Positions 10,829 to 23,872 of a stretch of 64,000 bases of DNA are shown here, piece after piece; the stretch's first letter is position 1; each line of letters starts with the position of its first letter. A program made the translations under genes and the position numbers. The DNA comes from Bombyx mori (lineage: Eukaryota > Arthropoda > Insecta > Lepidoptera > Bombycidae): contig NC_085107.1 of assembly GCF_030269925.1 (NCBI RefSeq), positions 434,001 through 498,000 of the forward strand, written 5' to 3'. The notes under the pieces were generated by a model. The model searched no databases. It saw only the letters and a list, made by a program, of their open reading frames with translations, and was not told the origin of the DNA.

Positions 10829-12000
10829 AAAGTAGTAGTTGTTAAACTTATTAATCACATCGCCGGGATGCCTATTTGTAAAAGATGATATTTGTGTTAA
10901 AATTATACACATCAGTAAGCACATATTACTGTGCTACAATGCTGCAATTTAAAAAAAAACAACAGTCCGGTTCCCTAATTGTGACAATTAAGGAAATTGG
11001 AAGAAATAGGTGATCAATGGATTGTAATAAATCTTTAAAATGATATATTAGTTTAGTTGATCGGGTATTGGTGGCGACGATTCGTGCTGGTCCCATTGCC
11101 GATGCCACGGAGGCCAACAGTCATAAGCTGCCAGGATTCCTCCATATAGGAGTATCGTTGTTAGTAGTATATAGCCTAATGTCAAAAACATAGACACAGT
11201 CATAACCGGTTTCCAGCAACGTGTTCTTGATTTTTTTATGAAGCTATGTAATAATACTTCTCTTATTTCATTTCCTATTCCATGTAAATTTTAGAAAATT
11301 GAAGTACATGTTATGAAGACATTTGTTGACTATTCCACGCGCGCTTTGTAATATTTAATCACCAGCGCTCATGAACAATATAATTAACAAACTGACGCTA
11401 ATTTCCATAAAACATAATATACGGTGCCATGATACTGACCCGTTCCTAAATTACCAATCTCTAAATCTGAATGTGTACGGGCTGCAAGCAATCCGTGCCG
11501 CCGCGATATTAATATTTAACACAATAATAATATAATTTAACAATATAGAATAGTCTTTCTAAGGTATACTTACTTCTTCGCAGATCTCTGTTCGAAGTTT
11601 GTAGTCTGCTTCGGCGCACGACCGACCCGTTCTCAAGCGCCTAATTACGCAATACCGAGAGGCCGATTAATTTTAAAATCCAAAAACTTCAGAAAATAAA
11701 TCAGCGCGCTCGTCAGCCATGCAGTTGCAGGCTTGCGGCATGCAGTCGAAACAGCAAATCGATTTTAAGGGATGTGCAGTGTTTGATGACATTGAAATCG
11801 CAGGTCTTTATGGAATAGCGTGATTTATGACATTCTATTTCGAACTACTGATATTTTAGTACCAAAGGATACAATTACCTCTATAGAGATTTTAATTCGT
11901 CACAAATTTACGCACAATTCTGATGTAAGAAAAGACTGTTGATACAAATAATCCAGCTTCAAAGAGACTATTCTTAGATTTAATAAAAAAATAAAATTAG
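10829..12000. other. no gene supported
   Basis: A 63-codon minus frame near 10926-11117 has no support. A GC-richer patch at 11575-11760 could be regulatory or repeat-derived, but nothing defines it. Confidence 0.45.
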
Positions 12001-12029
12001 CATTGATAAATATCAAGAAAAGAAACAAC

Positions 12030-12385
12030 TTTTTTTTGGGCTGGGGGCCAGACCTCCTTCGATGTCAAGGGAACATGCAGGGTATATGGGAGTGGTCCGC
12101 AGATGTTGGAAGTGAACTGTTAGCCCAAAGGATAGAATTTCGGGTCCTACCCACTAAACGACTCCCCTGCACCCTCACGCAAGCCTCTTACACCCCCGAG
12201 GTCAGAAATCAGTCAGGTTAAGGGGGTTAGTGCGATCAACATGTTAAGCAGACCGCGCAGTACACTTCAAAGCCGCCTGGCCGATGGAGCCTTCGAGGCG
12301 AAGAACGAAGGCTCGGAAACGTCAGCCTCCTCCGCCGACCAGACGCCGCCGGTGGTTTCCCAGAATAACCCGCTGTATAATATAA
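12030..12385. other. GC-rich island, probably retroelement-derived
   Basis: About 350 bp of markedly higher GC than its surroundings, open in several frames, including a plus-strand frame beginning MLSRPRSTLQSRLADG at 12241. This composition is typical of retroelement 5' regions in this genome, but no motif identifies the family. Confidence 0.3.
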
Positions 12386-12929
12386 ATCAATGCTCTTTAC
12401 AGTATAATATACTAATTTCAAGACCTTCAAAACTTATTATATTTTTTTTTTCTATACTATATATATTTTTTTTCTGATAAGTTATTAACATTAATTTGTT
12501 AAATGTTTGGTCTCTGGATAGACAATTTATAGGACCTACTGAGAAAATATTGTTATTCGCCAATTGAAATAAATTTTACCATAAAGGTAGGTATACAATT
12601 TTAGTTTTATTTGAGCATTTACACACACATATGTTTCTTTATAAATTTCTCCCGAAAGGAACTGTTGCCGTGTGACTCGAAATGAAACAAATCAGAATTA
12701 AAAAAAAAACTATTCCATCATAGTTTTTTCTGAAATGATTTGAAGAAAGCTTTTCGCTCTTTTTCAGATCTTCCTCCAGGTGCTTAAAATTTTCTGAATG
12801 TTCGGTGCTAGCTGACCGGACGCGGATGGTGTGGACAATCCAAATCGTCATTAATACTGTACTTGAAGGGTCAAGTTTTGCTCAAGTCAAGTTTTAGTCA
12901 AGTTTTTGTCAAGAGTGCTCTGAGGAATT

Positions 12930-13262
12930 GTTCGAGATGATACCGGCATACTCGTTTTTACCATCGCACCGCCCGCCACCGGAGTAGAGTTCATCCATAC
13001 TATCTGGAGCCACTGCGGTCATCCACAGTGCGTTTCCAGAGGTCTTTTTTGCTACGTACCATCCGGCTATGGAATGAGCTCCCCTCCGCGGTGTTTCCCG
13101 AGCGCTATGACATGTCCTTCTTCAAACGAGGCTTGTGGAGAGTATTAAACGGTAGGCAGCGGCTTAGCTCTGCCCCTGGCATTGCTGAAGTCCATGGGCG
13201 ACGGTAAGCACTCACCATCAGGTGGGCCGTATGCTCGTCTTCCTACAAGGGCAATAACAAAA
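12930..13262 (+). pseudogene. non-LTR retrotransposon ORF2 C-terminus with poly-A tail
   Basis: Plus-strand peptide blocks RTIRLWNELPSAVFP, YDMSFFKRGLWRVLNG and RQRLSSAPGIAEVHGRR end at a stop, then CACTCACCATCAGGTGGGCC, then a poly-A run at about 13257-13268. This is the end of a 5'-truncated LINE of the same family as 4608-4783 and 20385-20480. Confidence 0.8.
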
Positions 13263-13268
13263 AAAAAA

Positions 13269-14700
13269 GTTTTGTTATTATCTTTGAAAGTAGACGACCA
13301 TAAGAACGTCGTTATAATGAGTGCCTACTGTTGGCCCCAGATGATTATCATGCCAGCTCAGGGCTGATCATGACACGAATCATGTTTTTATCGGAATATT
13401 GCGCTACGCCCTATGCCGTTTGTAGAATTTTCAGAATAAAGTTTTTCTGACAACGACACGATTAACTGATCTGAATATATTCATAGAAGCATAGTTATTG
13501 CCAGTATCTCCATTGCTTATACATACCGAAAATATAGCCAGAGAATTTGCACTTGAAATTTTGAAGTAAAACTATAGATCTGATTCTCGAGGGACTTCTA
13601 TTGGAAGTTAAATTGGATATTAAGTTGGAGTTTCGGTACAGTTCCGATGACTAGATAATCTTCTTGATGTCAACCTTAATGCAGATAGACGCTAATTTAA
13701 CGCTTCCACACTAACCTGATCCATATATGAACACATAAATAATTGATAGATATTCGCCCCAGACGTTTTGAAACGCTTTCATTATCATTTTGTTCCACTA
13801 TGATTTCCTAGAAGTTTTGAAACCTAATATTTTATAGAGTACTTACCTACTAGTTTAATATAATGAAGTAGTCTGTCCGCACTCAACAGCAACGAATACT
13901 CCAAACTAAAAATAAATCACTGAATAGATACTGGCAAGTTGCGTGATTAATTCACGATAAAATCACAGGACACCCTCACCATTATTCGTTTTTCATTTCT
14001 TTCCATGTTTTATAGGTGTTCACGGTCACTACAGAACATTGGCCATTCAAAATTCTTTTCAAATGTCATTCCAAGTTCTATGCTCAATAGTGAGATGAGA
14101 GCCAAATCGAATCGAAGAAAGTTCTCAATCGGCATTACCCTTTTCTCTGTAAAATTAAATTTCAGTAGCTGAGGTGAGAGCAATATACGAACCTGTATCT
14201 GGGCCAGCCGGGACGACACTAGACGAAGTTCAGTTGGAAATAATTTGTTGATAGGGAAACAGTATTATCCATGGCTAAAGCACATCACACTAAATATCGG
14301 GTCGGCGTAATCATGCGTCTAATATTTTAAATTGTATTCAACTAATGTGATTTACTAGTACCGTAATAGATGAGGTCCACTCCTGCCTGTATAGAGCAGG
14401 GCAGTTGGTAGGTTACTTACTGTTCCTTTAAATTTGCAGAACTGCTTTAAGCTCGTTGACCTCTGAGGTATGGAACCAAACATGGTAGTCTCTACTGATT
14501 GTATTCTTTATTTTGAAACCATTACATCTAAACAGAGTTTTCCGTTCAGGTTACATGATATCAATGATAGTTGATACATAATATTCTAGATTATATTCGA
14601 TATTATTAAGCAGACATCAAATGAGAGTAACATTCATTTTTCATAAACATGACACAAATTTCCAAAATCTTAGTAGAAGACATAGACTGACTATGCGCTT
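13269..14700. other. no gene seen
   Basis: Intergenic sequence downstream of gene A. A short hairpin (CCTGC...GCAGG at about 14384-14402) is the only structure noted. Confidence 0.5.
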
Positions 14701-14716
14701 AGACATAATAATATGC

Positions 14717-17700
14717 TTAGAGGAAATATTTCAGCTCGTGAGTTGCAGAGCGCTGCAGAGCTGACAACAGCCTGTTGAATTTGGCTGTGAGAGTGGAGAC
14801 AGCAACCTGGCGGCGGATGATTTCCTTTTTTCGCCTAATCTTAGCCTGCGGAATAGTAAAAAATAAGTGAGATGCTTATTTAAATCATTGTTATTTTTAT
14901 TAATTATTTTATTTGTACGTAATTAAGTTAATTTAACTCACTAGCTCTTGAGCCTTCTCGCATTCAAACACAATGGGCTGGGACATGCTCTCTTTCAACT
15001 CTTTTTCGATTTGAACCCTTTGGGACTCGAAGCATCTGTAATACCACATTTAAATAAGATTTTTATGATTACGTGTGATATGAATCATTTATTTTCACAC
15101 TTTTCATTGATAAAATGTGATAAATTATACTTCGAGAATTCAAATAACAAACCTTGTGGAAAATATACTCGCTCGTATTTGGAAAATCGAGAGGGAAAAG
15201 TAACTATACGGTGAAATGTTAGATGAAAACAAACACTGAACTTCTACTATATTATGTAGGTACTTACTCTGAGATGGGCTCCATTTCTCGGATAATTATT
15301 TTCACAGTTTCCGTAGTGATATCGAAGAGTATTTTCTTGCGCAATTCTTTGTTAATTCTCTCTTGTTCCGGAGTTCTCTTGGTGTTTTGCTGGGCCCCTG
15401 GTGCCACATTACATCCTAATGCCTGCTCTACAGCATTTCTCACTGTGGCCACCGAGCTTCCTCCCCTGGCAACCATGTTCTTCCATCGGGTTATAGCGCT
15501 TTCTCTCACCGGGCCTGAGATGGCCTGAGCACAAGCAACCGCCTGCTCGATACTGGCCGCTACTATATTCTGCACGGGCAATGCTACATCATCCGTGATA
15601 ATTGGCACTTCCTCCGTTCCCACACCTACCTGTTCCGTGGCCACCTGCTCTTCTTCTGGCTCAGGCTTAGGTCTATAATCGGAGAATCTGTAACAACCGG
15701 TTTTTTTTTTTTTTTTTCAAAAAAGACTTGATAAGAAAAAGGTACCGTACCCGATACTGGTTTGTACCCTTGAATTCAATTCGTAACCCGTATTCGTGAT
15801 ACAAGCCACTACTACTATAATATAGACTACTAGTATCCCTTGCCCACTGGTAGTAGTATAGGGCTGTAGTGTTATCCTGAAGAGTTTTAAAACTAAGAAC
15901 ATTACCCAGCGTGAAATTGCAAGCTTGGATACACTTACTTCCGTTGAGAAAAATAAATTTCAAGCTGACGATCATAATCATCAGAAATCTCAAACATGCC
16001 GTCGTGATCTCCATATTCAACCCAATCAGAATCATCATCATCCTCTTGAACGGAATCATTATCATCCTCGACTGTTGAATCATTGTCTCTGGAATTTCAA
16101 ATTTAAATTCGATTTAAAATTAACTGGACAGCCAAAGTCAAACTATTAAACCTTATTTCATTTCTTTTTTTTTTCAATTATTTGTATTTGTATAGTTTTT
16201 AATTTCATTTAATAATTTCTAGTTACAAACTTAATTATTCATCGTTTGTTTTTGTAATTACTGTCGTTTGCGCTTTTGTTATTTTACAAATTTATCATGT
16301 GATAAATCCACAGGGCTGATATTGAAAAAAAGGACATTTAAGTAATTCACACGTGATAGAAGTATTTCATCTCATTCTCCCGGGGACTAAGCTCTGTAGA
16401 TACTTAATATGTTTGTCTCTTTTAATGTAGCTTTTTTAATTCAATGAAACTCAAATCATAACTGCACTCAAGGCCTCTCCACTTAAAAAAATGAGAAACT
16501 TCAATTTACAACATGTTATGATATATGGAGCTTCGACGACGTACTTTGAAGATGTAGAGCAAGACGGCTTATCATTTTCAGCCGCTGCTTCCTCTTGAAC
16601 AGGATCCTCGGGTTCAGGTGTCGCCGGTTCGCGCTCGTCGGAGGCGGTCGGAGGTTCGTCGTTTTGCACAGACTTCTTTCCTTTTTTAATAACTGCGCCA
16701 TTTTTGTTCAGTATCATTTTACGTCTGGAATAATAAGGGCGCATTTATTATTAATTAAATAAACCTACTTTTCAGATTTTTATTTGTCAGCTTCATTAAA
16801 AACTTTATTTAAGAGAAGAGAAAATAGAAAATTTTATGATCAAACATATTGGAGTAAGTGAAAAATATATAATTTAATTTTTTTTACATTTTAACAAATT
16901 ATTTGAAAAAAAAAAACATTTTGTGTCAATTATTTCACATTTCAAAATGGTATAATAATATGCATGTATTATCATATAATATGTGTTGGTAGGTACAATT
17001 CACTTTATTCGGAAACGCGTCACAAAGAGTAATCAAATTCAGACAAAATTCGTTCACTTCTGTTGAAACATGCCGTGACAAAATCTTAGTTGAACAAAAT
17101 ATTTGCAAATGATATGCCGTAAAAGTTATTTCAATCTTTAGATGTATTTTAATTCATTTTTTCTGCAGCTAAATCCTGTTGATATAAGATGAATGAAAAT
17201 TTTTGGTTCTTTTTAGTGTAGATTTTTCATTTCATCGAGTGGTAAATCCTCCAATGTGAACTTTACATGAAATGTAATAAATAAATACAATAAATGAATC
17301 ATAAAAAGCTAAATAATTTTTCAGAGACAAATCTGATTCTGATACAAATCAACCTAATGATCGTTCGATGCCTGAAAAGTGGTTAGACTGCGATATAACA
17401 AAAGCGTTAACAGGGTCAGACTTCACAAAAGGTGTTCAAAACCACTAGGAGGATGCGGTCTGTCCCGCGCGACTTATAGAGTCAGAGCCCCTGGTAGCAT
17501 ATTGCATACATTTCAGACTAGAAGCTATAACACCGTGGGGTTGTTCGATGATGCAGCTCTTTTATCGTCCAAAGGCGAATTAACGACCAGGAGTTTGACC
17601 AGAAGATCGGCCTTTTCTTTCGCGCTATGGGCCGGAATCAGGCAGTGGCGGAACGCAAAATCGGTATAATTGGTCTCTGCAGCCTTGATGTCCGACCAAA

Positions 17701-20692
17701 CAGTGCGACTTCCAAACGAGTGGCTCTTCAACTGCTTGCCCATTTTGGCAACATGCTCAGAATCGTCCCTGGCAATGGATATAATCTGGACGCGGTGTTG
17801 AACTTGCACCATTCTTCAGATACAAAAGAGTCCTGGTGTCTCTTGGTGATATTTCACGCTGCCTATGTGAACCGGTTTAAGAGTGCAGAACCTATACGTT
17901 CTTTAATATACCAGGGTTTGCTGCTACAACACCCAACGGACAGCTCAAAAGTAGAAAAATAAATGAAAGGACACAATGAAGTACACACATACTTGCTTAA
18001 GTCGCTCCGACTGGGTATATTTGTGATGGCAGAAAAAAGGATATAGAGGGTATCTCTATCCTACTAGCTGAAACCTCGTTAAATCGTTACGATAAGTTAA
18101 GGTAAGGTAAGGTAAGGTAAGGTAAATAAATACAGGTACTATATAGTGTTTTATATACATTTAAGATTCTTCCACACATTCTGTTACTGTTTTACTTATT
18201 CTGTCATATTCTTTATTGCTTAGATCGATGAACGATCTTATCTGGTGTTAAGAGGTTACCGGAGCTCATAGACAAAGTAACGTAACATAAATGGCGCCTA
18301 CGTGAGCCCAACGTAACGTAACGTAAATGCCGCCAACGTAACGTATCGTAAATGTAGCTTCCCACCTTGTGACATGATTTCTGATTCGGAATTGTATAAT
18401 ACAATCCTCACACCCTTCAAACCGCGCGACCTACTTACTATCAATAAATACGGAGCGTATAATTTTTTTGCGGGTTTGTTTACACGATGCTTTTCCTTCT
18501 TCATCAAGGAAGTCATTGTTGAACTTTTGTTAAGTACCTATTTCGTTACAAAATTTGGTACCTGCCTGCGTGATTCGGATACCAGTACAGTCGTATCGCT
18601 CGGTACGAATGCATCGGGCATTTTATCCTTTAGGCGACGACGACTTCAGATAATGAAATTAATAATAATTTAGTTAGTAAATTAATAATAATAATAGTAG
18701 CTAATGTGTGTGAAGCACGAATAATATGAATATCTGCAAACACAAGCAGAATTAGAATGGCGCCGCTTAACTTGAGACCCTAGATCGAAGTCTTCGCTGC
18801 ATCAGGACGACCATCACCCCGCCCTCCAGAGACGCAGAAACCGAAGAGACGGTTCAGCTGCGGTAACAAATAAACAATGTCTCGTAACACTTTTACGAGT
18901 ACATCGATGTGCTGCTGCTCATGTTAATACCCTTGAAGGTTAGCAGACAACAGCCGACTCATGTTATTGTGTTATACGCGCTACCCTATTGGTACCTAAT
19001 AATACTTACCATATATAAAACCGACCTTTTTTGGTAGCTTGTAATCACTTCTCAGTCCTCGCTGCTTCTCAACAGTACATAAAGTCAAAGAATTCATTCA
19101 TGAATCGACACGATCAAAAATAGACAGACCTCAAATTGAGAAGTATTCAGTTTCCAGAGTTGTAACTGACCGTAAAAGAAAAGCTAATAAAGCAAACAAA
19201 ATAATGATGACTACGTAGAAGTGATTACAAATTACCACATAAAAGTAAGTGAAGATTTAGCTACTGATCGGTCTATCTTGTGGTCTAGCGCGCATCTTCC
19301 GAATGAAGAACAGATTTGAATAAATTGGGGGCCGTTCTCATATGCCGGATAATGAATACCACTTACCGTCACCACCAACGCCACGAGAAACAATCGTTCG
19401 TTCTTGTTCAGTTGGACAGAATCTAGCGTGCAAACCTAAATGAGTCGCAAGTGTAACTGACCGACTTCAAGTCAAGCTCAACAGCATTCAAAAAACAGAT
19501 CAAAATGCATCAAAACGTACTGCTAGCTTAGCTGGCGTTGGATGGAGAGCCGGGCGTAAATACCGCCGGCTGTTGGTTGTTCGTGTCATGTTTGCCATCA
19601 GCTGCAGAATGGTCATTATCGTTTATTTCATACGAACAATATTTGTATTTCTTATCGTTGAACAATCAAACAATGATATTATAAAATTTCAAAATCTCTA
19701 CGCTTCTCTGGATTCACAACTAACTAAAACTCTACGCACTAGTGATCCATTTGTATTGTGTTTGATACTATACATATTAGGTAATACGGTAAAAATCATC
19801 TAATAATTAAGCATCACGTATATTAAGTAACATTAAACTTCAAAACAGTTTTTCAATTAAGTATTCTGTTTTGAACCGTCATAAAATTGTATCTTTTTAT
19901 CTAAAATTTAGACAAATATCTATATCTATATTCAAGATTTTTTCTTAAGTTTTTTTATGCGATTACACTTTTTAATCCGTCTTATTTTATTTTCGTAGAG
20001 CTCAAATAATGAACCGAATTATTTTATTTCCATATCATATTACTATTAGCAGCGTAATGGGACTGTACTAGCTGAAAATAAATAAAATGGCACTGTCGTT
20101 CGTTTAATTTGATATTAGTAAGCAAAAGTAATGATTTGACTCCTGTTCTTCTCACAAACCTTAACGTGAATGTCGGCCAGACGTTAACGTGTAGAGTTGT
20201 GACCGGGCTCGGTACGCGCAACTATTGCTTTCGGAAAGTTGTCTGTAACCAGTGCGCATTATGAAGTACACAGTACAAACATCACTTACAGCTCACAGGA
20301 CTATTTGGAGGACAGGTTGACACATTACGAGTGACAATTTAATAGAACACTACACGGAAATTAAAGAAATAAATAAAACAGTAGACAGGTGCTTGCTTGG
20401 CTTTCTCTGGCATTGTTGACGTCCATGACTATCGGTGACACCATACCATCAGGTGAGCCACTAACACATCTGCTACTCTACCTCTAAACAAAGAAAAGAA
20501 AGTAATTGAGTTTAAGATAAATTCTACTTGCTTTCGGGTAGTTCTGAGGTCATCTTGTGCTTCCTCTTCTAGCTGAATGAGTACTCCGGAGGACTCTCCT
20601 GCCTCGCGGTCGGTGTCTGGGCCCGCCTTGGCGCCGTTTAGGTCGCCCGTCTCCTGGACAACTTCCTCTTTAGCAACTTCACTCGACTCCAT
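14717..20692 (-). CDS. gene A: acidic protein of unknown family (six exons)
   Basis: Exons (join, minus strand): 20532-20692, 16545-16724, 15939-16088, 15268-15687, 14942-15035, 14717-14845; 1134 nt, 377 aa. Intron phases are 2,2,2,2,0, identical to gene B. The protein starts MESSEVAKEEVVQ, has a Lys-rich patch (RRKM then IKKGKKSV), an acidic segment (EDDDDSDWVEYGD), and a conserved C-terminal part (IIIREMEPISE, SMSQPIVFECEKAQEL) ending in a short basic helix and ELKYFL. No signal peptide or membrane segment is seen, so an intracellular protein is likely. Exon 4 is 43 codons longer than in B. Intron 1 uses a GC donor (AA then GCAAGTA); the others are GT-AG. The ATG was chosen as the first Met conserved in both paralogues. 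I do not recognise the family; splice phase and paralogy make the gene real. Confidence 0.8.
17525..17960 (-). pseudogene. non-LTR reverse transcriptase fragment
   Basis: On the minus strand the frame reads FRHCLIPAHSAKEKADLLVK then LLVVNSPLDDK, a pattern known from the region before the RT domain of lepidopteran Jockey/CR1-type ORF2 proteins. Stops and frameshifts break the rest. It lies in intron 1 of gene A. Confidence 0.55.
18096..18125. repeat. (GGTAA)n microsatellite
   Basis: Six near-perfect 5-bp units. This is not a permutation of the insect telomere repeat TTAGG. Confidence 0.9.
18211..18650 (-). repeat. Bm1-type SINE, diverged and near full length, with internal tandem growth
   Basis: Reverse-complement SINE blocks are in order: the tail (TTTATTGCTTAGATCGATG), then a run of AACGT units (18275-18350) where the normal copy has one ACGTAAATG, then the middle, then CATCAAGGAAGTCATTGTT and the head ending GCATTTTATCC. 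It is more diverged than the other copies and lies in intron 1 of gene A. Confidence 0.7.
18860..19470 (+). promoter_or_regulatory. promoter-like region, possibly a solo LTR
   Basis: TATATAAAA at 19012-19020 is followed 40 bases later by TCAGT (19052-19056), the arthropod initiator word. The spacing is longer than the usual 30. Nearby sequence has features often seen in LTRs (GTAACTGACCG repeated near 19158 and 19452). No open frame follows. It may be a decayed LTR inside intron 1 of gene A. Confidence 0.25.
20385..20480 (+). repeat. LINE 3' end fragment
   Basis: CTGGCATTGTTGACGTCCATG followed by CACCATACCATCAGGTGAGC matches the end of the LINE at 13170-13245. It lies just inside intron 1 of gene A, next to the exon 1 donor. 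Confidence 0.65.
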
Positions 20693-20920
20693 GCTGATCA
20701 CGTAGACTCTGCGATCGAAAATTGCCAAAAATTTAATTTTAATGCAAAGATTCTACAGAAAGACAAGACTTGAACCTTCCCCGACACAGTATGGCGACGA
20801 ATGCGCTCAAATGCTGCGTATTGATTTTTAGTGAGAGCCAAAGTTCACCGCGGCGCTGTCGAGTCGACAATTTATCGATACGGTTTTACTACTTCATAGG
20901 ATCGTGTCCTAAAACGATTC
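20693..20920 (-). promoter_or_regulatory. gene A 5' flank: promoter and leader shared with gene B
   Basis: About 225 bp upstream of the ATG align with 32973-33200 with about 12 mismatches by eye. A palindromic TATCGATA lies at 20873-20880; in insects this word is the DREF-binding DRE core-promoter element. Its distance to the ATG is the same as in gene B. GTCGAGTCGAC just beside it is also palindromic and conserved. No TATA box is evident. An AG just before the leader (CGATCGCAG) could be a 3' splice site, so part of this could be a 5' intron. Confidence 0.6.
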
Positions 20921-23872
20921 TACATTTAAATTTTACTCGTTAAAACTTTTCATTATTTTAAACAGACAACATGATATTTATTACATCCAGCGTGGAATGC
21001 TTGACGATTTGAAACACATTTTCTTTCAATTTCTCTCACAAGGAATGTTCCAAAATTTGGGTCACGTACTCAATATTTACATATAAATAACAATATTTGG
21101 CAGTATTTCCAACTATTGTGATTCTCAGACTATTGCAATTCTAAAACATACAAAATAAGAATCAAAATAAAAATTTAATTCTGCACATTTCAGCTCTTCG
21201 TCGTAAACGATTTCTCAATATATTGTAACAGATCAATTAGAGATTCTATGACTTGACAGTTTATAATTAAAAGAATTTAAAGGTTAAATTCTTAAAACAA
21301 AAAAAAATGAACTCGCATCTAAATTAATGAAGAATAAAATCCTGAAAAAATGCATCAAGTACATCTGGCGACAAGTACAAAGAAAGGTTCGGATGCGCGC
21401 GCATCCGTGTCCAGCACCGTATTGATTGAGGGCTCCCGGTCCGGGATGCACTGCAGTATGTGCAACAACGTACATACTGCAGTTTCTGTATACTTTATGT
21501 AACTCAGTAAATAGATTTGCGCGGATACGATGCTGACAAACGATATTTTTCTAAATTTACTTTTTGGCAGACTGAGAAATAATTTAGAAATGAGAAATAA
21601 AATGATATAATCTCTTTGGGCGCATCTGTTAAATGGCACTATTATGAGCAGCGTTGAATGTTTATGAATAAAACTCGTACTACGGTACCCACCCACACGC
21701 GAGACCCACACAGTGTGCCACGTACGGCGTACCGTACACGCAATAAGGAATGCGCTTCAGAAAAGCCTCTATTTACTTATTAACGTTTACCTAACGTGAA
21801 CACAAAATTAAAATAACTAAAATGCTTAAATAATAATAAGTAACACACAATGTTCACTTGTTACAATAGTAGAATTAAGCGGGCTGAAGTATTTTCTATA
21901 TGTCGAGATTTCTAACTTTATTTCGGTCTAAATTTGATCGAAAACTGAAAGTCGTTCGGTCCGATATCGTCTCTTCTAAATGTACCTTACACATGCGCAC
22001 GTCGTGGTTGAGTGTGCATACGTGTGTAATTGAATATACTCCAGGCCCGTGAGCTCAGAAGCAAAATGTCGTTAGTTAAGTATATAGTCGGACTGCGCAA
22101 CTCGGACCCTGGATGTCTGGCCCTACTGGATCTATAGTGATGGACACATTCATGACACGACTTCTCGACTTCATGAACTATCGATAAACTTTTACTCGAT
22201 TAATATGTGATAGTTCTGTTTATTATTATATATTGTATTTGTTGTAAGTACAAGGCAAGCTATTTGAAACAATTAAATTCTAATAACATATTAATATCTT
22301 TTACTATTAAGGAATATCTTTATGATAACTGCGATTTATTTTGTTTCTACTGATGTGACCTGCAATACCATTACTATTTAAAACCTATTTCCATACTGCC
22401 GTATAAAAATTTCCTACTGTGAACTATTAGTTTAGATGAAAAAGTAGATTTTTGATTAAATATTCTTGTATCTATAGCCTACACAGATTACCTAGTTTTG
22501 GGGAATTGTACCTGCTACGTACCTATCTACTAATATTAACTCTAAAGTTTAAATAAGCGCAGATTATATGAAGAATGACAGACATTTTTTAAAAATGTAA
22601 CTATAAACATACATACATAGTTTCTTTTTTGTTGTTTTATTTAATGAGGAGAAGCAATATTTATATGTACTGGCAAGTCGGATTACCAAATGAGAGGAAA
22701 GGTTCATGACTGTCTATTAGGTATCCTAGGTCTTCCTTGAATTCTTAGATTGGCAGAAAGACTGAAAAATCAGCCGGCAACTGAATCCATAAATCACCAT
22801 GCTAGTGCCGACACGGTCCCAGACACATCCGACTGAAAGCGCATTAGGGTAGCCTTACCTAGCGCCTCCACTTACTGGTCTCCAAGACGGAAGATGTGTG
22901 CATTTCACCTCAGATAACGGCAGCCTGCGATACCACTTGTACCACAGCCACTAATGGATTTGCTATAAGCTAATTGTACATTGTATCTTTCATTTAGCTA
23001 CCTACAGACTACTTTAATCAGCTGATATGTTGGGATCGTGTATAATGTATTCAACTATCTAGTAAACTAATAAATAAGCATTCGCCTTAACTTTGGAGTT
23101 AACGATGAAACACCGCCCTCGGTGACCTATTCGCAGACTTTCCACATAATGTTCAAGATGAGAATAGCAATAAAATATAACTCGTACGAGAAGACAGTTG
23201 ATTGAGAATTTCATGGCGCCTCTTCACCAGCATGCTCAATGATGCTCAATCCGGTACGTGTTTGCTTCCACGGTATTGTATTTATGATATCAGGAATGGT
23301 ATAAACATTAATGCTAGCTTTGCAAAAACACATTCATGTTATTTTTTGATCCCAAAACAATAACAGTAATTAAGCAGTGCGATAAAACAAGCCGATAATT
23401 TCCTACATTCAAAAAAAGGAGAAAGGAGTTACAAAATTTCTGTCCCTTTTGATGTTGTTGTGATGTGTTGTGTTGTATAGTGATAAAGATGTCTACGTTT
23501 GTTTGTTAATTCATTTTAGAAGTTCATAACTCAAATTTCAGTTACTTACTACAGTTTATCCTTTCAGTGATGATGGTTTCACGTTACTTGATTTATTCAT
23601 ATCATTGGCGTATGATATCCATAATTTTGATACCTACCTATTACTTTTATTATATTACCAACACTTTAAAAACTTCAAATAAAATGCTGACGGGGATAAG
23701 CGGGAAAGGTAAAGTGAATACTGATCAAACACAAATCTTTTCTATACTTTTCTTTTCGCAGACATGGTAAGTAAGTTACACATGTACTAAATTTATAACA
23801 AATCTTAAACTACATGCTAACTAGACACACTGTGTAATTATGAAATAGTGGAATGCATTATGACTGACTCTT
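20921..23872. other. intergenic between genes A and B, no gene seen
   Basis: Several frames of 60-118 codons (for example 21355-21711 minus and 23567-23770 plus) have no domains, no splice partners and AT-driven composition. I see no clear repeat family here. Confidence 0.5.

Noticed and set aside
18096..18125. Interstitial telomere repeat
   Set aside because: The unit is GGTAA, not a rotation of TTAGG or CCTAA.
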